The notes beneath the pieces are model-generated. The model was given only the letters and a program-made list of their open reading frames with translations, did not search any database and was not told where the DNA came from. A stretch of 10,951 nt of DNA from Candidatus Pacearchaeota archaeon ex4484_31. GTDB taxonomy: Archaea; Nanobdellota; Nanobdellia; Pacearchaeales; UBA284. The DNA lies in assembly GCA_002254805.1 (NCBI GenBank), contig NJDW01000027.1:1-10951 (forward strand), given 5' to 3'. Positions 7,671-10,951 of this stretch are shown here, piece by piece. Every line of letters begins with the position of its first letter. Position 1 is the first letter of the stretch. Both the position numbers and the translations under genes were made by a program.

Positions 7671-8601
7671 TATTTTATTGCTTATCCTTTCTTGCATCTT
7701 TCTAGTTCTGAGTGGAATAGGACTTGTAAAAAGCTTAACAAAAATATCTTACTTCTTAAGAATTTCTGAATACATCATTGCTTTTGTGTTGATGGCAGCA
7801 GCAACATCATTACCAGAATTGCTTGTTGGCATAACCAGTGCAATGAACAAAGTAAGTTCTTTGTCTCTTGGCAATGTAATCGGTTCTAACATAGCAGACA
7901 TAGCCTTAGTTGGTAGCATAGCAATTTTGGTTGCTAGAGGAATAAAAGTAAAGAGTAAGAAAATAAAAAAAGACGTTCTCTTACTCATTCCTCTTTCTAT
8001 CTTACCTATCATTCTTTTTTTCATAGGAAATGTTCTTTCAAGAACAGACGGAGTAATATTGATAATAGCAGCTGCTATTTACTTTCGTTATGTAATCCAA
8101 AGAAGAAAAGGTTTTAAGAAAAAAATAAAAGAAAAGGTAACAAAGTTAGAGGCTGTTTTCTATTCAATGTCATTTCTTGTTTTTTTATTTTTGCTTTTTT
8201 TCAGTGCTCATTTTGTTGTTAAATATGCTGTAGAAATTGCAAGAAGCATGAATGTTTCTTACTTGCTTATAGGTTTGTTTATGGTTGCTTTAGGTACTTC
8301 TCTTCCTGAACTAACATTTGAAACAATAGCAGTAAGAAAACATCCTGAAATGGCTCTAGGCGATTTAATAGGTTCTATAGCCATCAACTGTACTGTTGTA
8401 CTAGGAATTACAGCATTGATATGTCCTATAACTTCAAGCTTGTTTGGTATGCTTATAACATCAGCATTTATGTTTATTTTCATTTTCTTGTTTGCTACAT
8501 TTGTTCATAGCGGTTCAAAGCTTTATGTGATGGAAGGAGTCGCTTTGCTTTTACTTTATCTATTTTTCATCTTCATAGAATTCTATTTCAAACTAGTTTA
8601 A
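7657..8601 (+). CDS. Calcium/cation antiporter of the CaCA family (NCX_Mj-like)
   Basis: A 314-residue membrane exchanger, probably Ca2+ against Na+ or H+, with about ten helices. Two inverted alpha-repeats are clear. Alpha-1 has ATSLPEL (49-55) and GNVIGSNIADI (72-82); alpha-2 has ALGTSLPEL (211-219) and GDLIGSIAIN (235-244). Thr50, Ser51 and Glu54 fall at the same numbers as in M. jannaschii NCX_Mj, and Glu218 corresponds to its Glu213. At the flanking ion-site positions NCX_Mj has Asn81 and Asp240; here they are Asp81 and Asn244, a swap between the repeats. A basic loop (about 148-163) separates the two halves. The ATG at 7657 lies within the ATPase gene (14-nt overlap), with a weak AGGA just upstream. 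Co-transcription with the Ca2+ pump supports a role in calcium export. Confidence 0.9.
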   Translation: MLLVSILLLILSCIFLVLSGIGLVKSLTKISYFLRISEYIIAFVLMAAATSLPELLVGITSAMNKVSSLSLGNVIGSNIADIALVGSIAILVARGIKVKSKKIKKDVLLLIPLSILPIILFFIGNVLSRTDGVILIIAAAIYFRYVIQRRKGFKKKIKEKVTKLEAVFYSMSFLVFLFLLFFSAHFVVKYAVEIARSMNVSYLLIGLFMVALGTSLPELTFETIAVRKHPEMALGDLIGSIAINCTVVLGITALICPITSSLFGMLITSAFMFIFIFLFATFVHSGSKLYVMEGVALLLLYLFFIFIEFYFKLV

Positions 8602-8613
8602 TTAGCTTAAAAT

Positions 8614-8622
8614 TTTTTAAAT
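8614..8622 (+). promoter_or_regulatory. Box A of the tRNA-Val gene
   Basis: TTTTTAAAT (8614-8622) in the 40-bp gap after the exchanger gene is centred about 24 nt before the tRNA 5' end, a fitting position for an archaeal TATA element giving little or no 5' leader. Confidence 0.5.
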
Positions 8623-8641
8623 CTAAATCATTAGTTTGATT

Positions 8642-8714
8642 GGGCCCATGGTCTAGTGGCTAAGACGCTGCCTTCACGCGGCAGAGATCCTCGGTTCGAT
8701 TCCGAGTGGGCCCA
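8642..8714 (+). tRNA. tRNA-Val (anticodon CAC)
   Basis: A complete 73-nt cloverleaf reading GUG valine codons. The acceptor stem GGGCCCA (8642-8648) pairs perfectly with 8707-8713, and the discriminator is A8714. The D stem GTCT/AGAC is at 8651-8654/8663-8666. The anticodon stem CTGCC/GGCAG (8668-8672/8680-8684) encloses the loop TTCACGC, so the anticodon is CAC at 8675-8677. The T stem CTCGG/CCGAG (8690-8694/8702-8706) encloses TTCGATT. CCA is not encoded, so it must be added by the CCA enzyme. No intron is present. A superficial TTC in the loop could suggest Glu, but the 5+7+5 geometry fixes CAC. Confidence 0.95.
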
Positions 8715-8715
8715 C

Positions 8716-8721
8716 TTTTTT
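8716..8721 (+). terminator. Oligo-T terminator of tRNA-Val
   Basis: Six T residues begin two bases after the tRNA discriminator base, the usual arrangement for archaeal tRNA termination. Confidence 0.6.
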
Positions 8722-8730
8722 GCTAAAAAA

Positions 8731-8748
8731 ACTAGAAAAACTAGAAAA
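8731..8748. repeat. Two tandem copies of ACTAGAAAA
   Basis: A perfect 9-bp unit is repeated twice (8731-8739, 8740-8748) between the tRNA and the MetRS remnant. It is most likely a replication-slippage product in AT-rich spacer DNA; no function is evident. Confidence 0.5.
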
Positions 8749-8766
8749 TAAAAATAAAAAAGAAAA
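8745..8766 (-). terminator. T-rich terminator downstream of the MetRS remnant
   Basis: Read on the - strand, this stretch is almost entirely T, with two T-runs of five or more. It begins 7 nt after the stop codon at 8773, which fits an archaeal oligo-T terminator for the - strand transcript. Confidence 0.45.
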
Positions 8767-8772
8767 CTAAGT

Positions 8773-9384
8773 TTATTCAACCCTGCTTCCAATTTCAATT
8801 TCTTTTTCTGGTTCGATCAAAACAACTTTATCTTTTTCTTTGTTTACTGCAGCAAGAACCATTCCCTTACTTTCTATTCCTCTTATCGTCTTTGGTTCAA
8901 GATTTGTAAATACAATACATAACTTGCCTTTCAACTCTTCTGGCTTGTAGTAATTTTTTAATCCAGCCACCAAAGTTCTTTTTTCGTTTCCTAAATCAAT
9001 GTCAAGCAAGTAAAGCTTACTTGCATTTGGATGATCCTTGACATCAATAATTTTACCAACTTTCAGCTCTAGCTTTTTCCATTCATCAAATGAAACAGTC
9101 ATTTTTTTATCAGCTTCTTTTGCTAGCTCTTTTTCCTTTTTTTCTAACTTTATTTTTTTAAACAGTATTTGAGCTTTTTTAATCTTTCTTATTTTTAAAG
9201 GTTTCTTCACCTGAGATAAGCTCTTAATCTTGAAGCCAAGCCATCCAGCTATTTTTTCACTTGCTGAAGGAATGAAAGGCCATAGTAAGATAGCAATTGC
9301 CTTTATGCTATCGATCAATTGATAGAGCTTTTTTTTATCATGGGTTTGCCAGAGCTTGTTTTCCTGAACATAGCTGTTACAATG
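8773..9384 (-). pseudogene. metG: Methionyl-tRNA synthetase, C-terminal fragment with tRNA-binding domain
   Basis: This is the C-terminal part of MetRS, in a different frame from the catalytic part. The frame is open from 9384, although its first ATG is at 9318 (181 residues from there). The 22 codons before that ATG already read like MetRS (NSYVQENKLWQTHD), followed by the helix end AILLWPFIPSASEKI (9-23 from the ATG). A lysine-rich linker lies at about 35-75. An EMAP/Trbp111-like OB-fold tRNA-binding domain spans about 77-181, with LKVGKIIDVKDHPNASKLY (85-103), LVAGLKNYY (116-124) and NLEPKTIRGIESKGM (139-153). In intact proteins this domain is fused to, or works in trans with, MetRS and raises tRNA affinity. 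Translation alone from 9318 would give a Trbp111-like protein with a piece of helical bundle attached. I think it is a fragment of a broken gene. Confidence 0.8.
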
Positions 9385-10340
9385 TTATATCTTACCAAAT
9401 CCTCTTCACTAAAATCACTGTCCTGATAAAAAGGTAAATGCAGCAAAGAAAACCTTAACGTGTCAGTTCCGTATTTTTCTATAAGTTCAATAGGATCGAT
9501 AGCTAAGCCAGCGCTTTTACTTAGCTTTCTTCCTTTTATGTTGATAAAGCCATGCACAATGATTGATTTCGGAACCTTTATTCGAGAAGCTAAGAGTATA
9601 GAAGGCCAGATCACCGAATGGAACCAATTTATGTCTTTACCTATAACATGAACAGCAGGCCAGTACTTCTTAAACTTACCTTTTGGCCAGCCTAATGCAG
9701 AAATGTAATTTGTTAATGCATCTATCCAAACATAGATAACATATTTTTTATCAAAAGGAACCTTTATGCCCCATTCAACGTTCTTTCTGCTTACGCATAA
9801 ATCTTTCAACCCTTCTTTCTCTATTCTATTTATCATTTCTTTTCTCTTGTCTTCAGGAACAACAAATTCTTTCTTTTTTAACAGCTCTAAAATTTTCTTT
9901 TCATATTTGCTTAACCTAAAAAAATAGGATTCCTCTTTCACTACCTTAAGTTCTAAATTAGGATGTTCAGGACATCTGCCGTTAACAAGTTCTTTTTCTG
10001 TTTTGAACGCTTCACAACCAGGACAATAAATTCCTTCATAATAGCCTTTATATATCTCATTTTTTTTGTAAAGCAAGTTGAAAATTTTTTGCACAACTCT
10101 TTTGTGTCTTTCTTCTGTTGTTCTTATAAAATCTGTATTGCTTAGATTTAACAGCTTACAAAGTTTGATAAATAACTTAGCATTTCTTTCAACAAAATCT
10201 TTAACGTTTATTCCTTCTTTTTTTGCAGCTTCAACATTTTTCAATGCATTTTCATCTGTTCCTGTAAGGAAAAATACATCAAAGCCGAGAAGCCTTTTCC
10301 ATCTCGCTATACAATCAGCAAAAACCTTTTCATAAGCATG
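9315..10340 (-). pseudogene. metG: Methionyl-tRNA synthetase, catalytic fragment lacking its N-terminus
   Basis: Class I MetRS catalytic domain, which charges tRNA-Met with methionine. Homology begins at codon 10340 with HAYEKVFADCIARW, then FFLTGTDEN. No ATG, GTG or TTG precedes these residues in frame; the first possible start is a TTG at 10244. Numbered from that TTG, the zinc knuckle has Cys74, Cys77, Cys91 and His94. YVWIDAL is at 171-177, IGKDINWFHS at 201-210, and the KMSKS motif is KLSKS (240-244). MetRS similarity stops at EEDLVRYN (280-287, DNA 9384); a further 22 residues are out of register, ending at a TGA (9315-9317). Most of HIGH and the strand before it are missing, as are about 65-90 residues of the anticodon-binding bundle. 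As written it cannot make a working enzyme, so it is either a pseudogene or an assembly error in an essential gene. Confidence 0.8.
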
Positions 10341-10350
10341 CTGTAAAGAT

Positions 10351-10372
10351 AAAAAAAGAAAAAATGAAAAAA
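10351..10372 (-). terminator. T-rich stretch after the cysteine-rich gene
   Basis: On the - strand this is nearly all T, with several runs, 28 nt after the stop codon at 10400. It fits an oligo-T terminator for the cysteine-rich gene. It also abuts the truncated 5' end of the MetRS remnant: reading in the MetRS frame upstream of 10340 gives only Phe/Leu/Ser-rich codons, then a TAA at 10379-10377. Confidence 0.45.
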
Positions 10373-10399
10373 TTTTTTAGCTTCTCTTCTTCTCTGAAG

Positions 10400-10915
10400 T
10401 TACCAGAAAGGATGCTCCTCCATTTCCTCTGGAATTGGACCAACCTCTACTGTACACCTACCATGGCAAGTAACATCAGCACAAAACCAATTTCCAAAGT
10501 TATCGCGCGTCCATGCACACCTCCCTTTACCACTACATTTACATGTTACAACTTCTCCTCCTCTTGGTCCTCCTGGCCCTACTGTTAGGTTTGCTCCTGG
10601 TTGGGGAGGCATAACTGCAACAACTTTGTTTTCCACTTTTTTACCAAACAACACGCCTGTTGCATAAGCTACTTTCTCTATATAATGGAAAACAAGTTCT
10701 CTTGCTTCTTTCACATGTTCTTCAGGGTCTCCGCAAAGAGGAATTCCTCTTTCCACAGCGTTTTCTAAGCACTTAATATCGTCTTCCTTGCAAGAAATGC
10801 ACTTCTTCCTAAACCAGAGAAAGCGCCCTGTTATCACTCCACTTACTACACTTCCTATCAGTATTCCTACAACCAACGCCACAACAAGATAAACGCCATT
10901 TATTTTTTTCACCAT
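10400..10915 (-). CDS. Cysteine-rich protein with N-terminal membrane anchor, function unknown
   Basis: A 171-residue protein that I do not recognise. Residues 7-30 form one hydrophobic helix after a short MVKK, with two GxxxG spacings (17/21 and 26/30) that could favour helix packing. There is no obvious signal-peptidase site, so a membrane anchor is likely. Ten cysteines fall in two groups: Cys39, 42, 49 and 61 just after the helix, and Cys125, 127, 133, 145, 150 and 154 near the C-terminus. A mixed helical part (about 64-100) and a Pro/Gly-rich linker (103-120) lie between them. The clusters could bind zinc or iron-sulphur, or form disulphides if extracellular. Basic residues flank both ends of the helix, so topology is unclear. 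Base composition is visibly more GC-rich than its neighbours, largely from Gly/Pro codons. The ATG at 10915 sits just below a TATA-like promoter, supporting a real, separately transcribed gene. Confidence 0.7.
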   Translation of the reverse strand: MVKKINGVYLVVALVVGILIGSVVSGVITGRFLWFRKKCISCKEDDIKCLENAVERGIPLCGDPEEHVKEARELVFHYIEKVAYATGVLFGKKVENKVVAVMPPQPGANLTVGPGGPRGGEVVTCKCSGKGRCAWTRDNFGNWFCADVTCHGRCTVEVGPIPEEMEEHPFW

Positions 10916-10931
10916 ACTAAAATCACTTTAT

Positions 10932-10945
10932 TATACTTTAAAAAA
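10932..10945 (-). promoter_or_regulatory. TATA-like promoter of the cysteine-rich gene
   Basis: On the - strand TTTTTTAAAGTATA (10945-10932) is a good box A-type stretch centred 20-25 nt before the ATG at 10915. That spacing, with no Shine-Dalgarno site visible, suggests a leaderless transcript. Confidence 0.5.
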
Positions 10946-10951
10946 TTTTTC

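Noticed and set aside
8673..8679. Reading the tRNA as tRNA-Glu because TTC occurs in the anticodon loop
   Set aside because: Only the 5-bp stem with the loop TTCACGC folds properly. The universal T33 then puts CAC at positions 34-36, which is valine.
8773..9318. An independent Trbp111-like (MetRS beta) gene
   Set aside because: The frame continues upstream of the ATG with sequence resembling the MetRS helical bundle, so the domain was part of one MetRS chain. A secondary life as a stand-alone protein cannot be fully excluded.
9329..9336. An 8-nt A-run on the - strand near the end of the MetRS catalytic frame, as a programmed frameshift or homopolymer error joining the two MetRS frames
   Set aside because: The residues before the run in the catalytic frame (after VRYN) are not MetRS-like, while the tail frame is already MetRS-like about 40 nt upstream of the run. 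A slip at the run cannot restore the protein, and tens of residues would still be missing.
9376..10376. Intron-like signals around the MetRS lesions: GTAAGA just before the internal junction, and a T tract ending in CAG just before the HAYEKV codons on the - strand
   Set aside because: Archaea have no spliceosome, and the missing coding parts are not present nearby to be spliced in. The matches are expected by chance in AT-rich DNA.
1..10951. Mobile elements, CRISPR arrays, toxin-antitoxin or defence genes
   Set aside because: No transposase, integrase, nuclease, regularly spaced repeat or long inverted repeat was seen. The window is housekeeping and transport genes plus one unknown gene.

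Overview
The window looks like a piece of an AT-rich archaeal chromosome, most likely from a small-genome DPANN-type archaeon (Woesearchaeota/Pacearchaeota-like; lineage is my inference). The archaeal evidence is a class I (archaeal/eukaryotic-style) CCA-adding enzyme, a stand-alone PUA protein next to an NSUN-type RNA m5C methyltransferase, a tRNA-Val gene without an encoded CCA, TATA-like box A elements with GAGG-type Shine-Dalgarno sites, and oligo-T terminators. Genes are tightly packed, with many ATGA or longer overlaps, and Lys codons and AGA/AGG Arg codons are frequent.

Region 1 (1-3417, + strand) is an operon. It holds an alpha/beta hydrolase, an NSUN/RsmB-type cytosine-C5 RNA methyltransferase, a small PUA-domain RNA-binding protein and the CCA tRNA nucleotidyltransferase, with each junction overlapping by 4 nt. 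The last three genes form a tRNA/rRNA maturation block.

Region 2 (3394-8601) is about ion transport. A Kef-type cation/proton antiporter with a TrkA-N domain (- strand) converges on cca with a 24-nt overlap. It diverges, across a 110-bp promoter region, from a SERCA-like Ca2+ P-type ATPase (+), which overlaps a Ca2+/cation exchanger (CaCA family) by 14 nt. Together the latter two look like a calcium-export operon. The antiporter seems to lack about 65 residues, two membrane helices, from its core.

Region 3 (8602-10951) has a tRNA-Val(CAC) gene with its own box A and T-run terminator. A broken methionyl-tRNA synthetase follows on the - strand: its N-terminus, including most of the HIGH motif, is missing, and the anticodon-binding helical region is deleted with a frameshift. 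Upstream of it lies a small cysteine-rich membrane-anchored protein of unknown function with a good promoter.

I see no CRISPR array, IS element, prophage or defence system. The points most worth a second look are the cluster of internal deletions (MetRS twice, antiporter once), the reciprocal Asp/Asn exchange in the CaCA transporter, and the cysteine-rich protein. The deletions may be real gene decay or assembly errors, and the sequence alone cannot decide.
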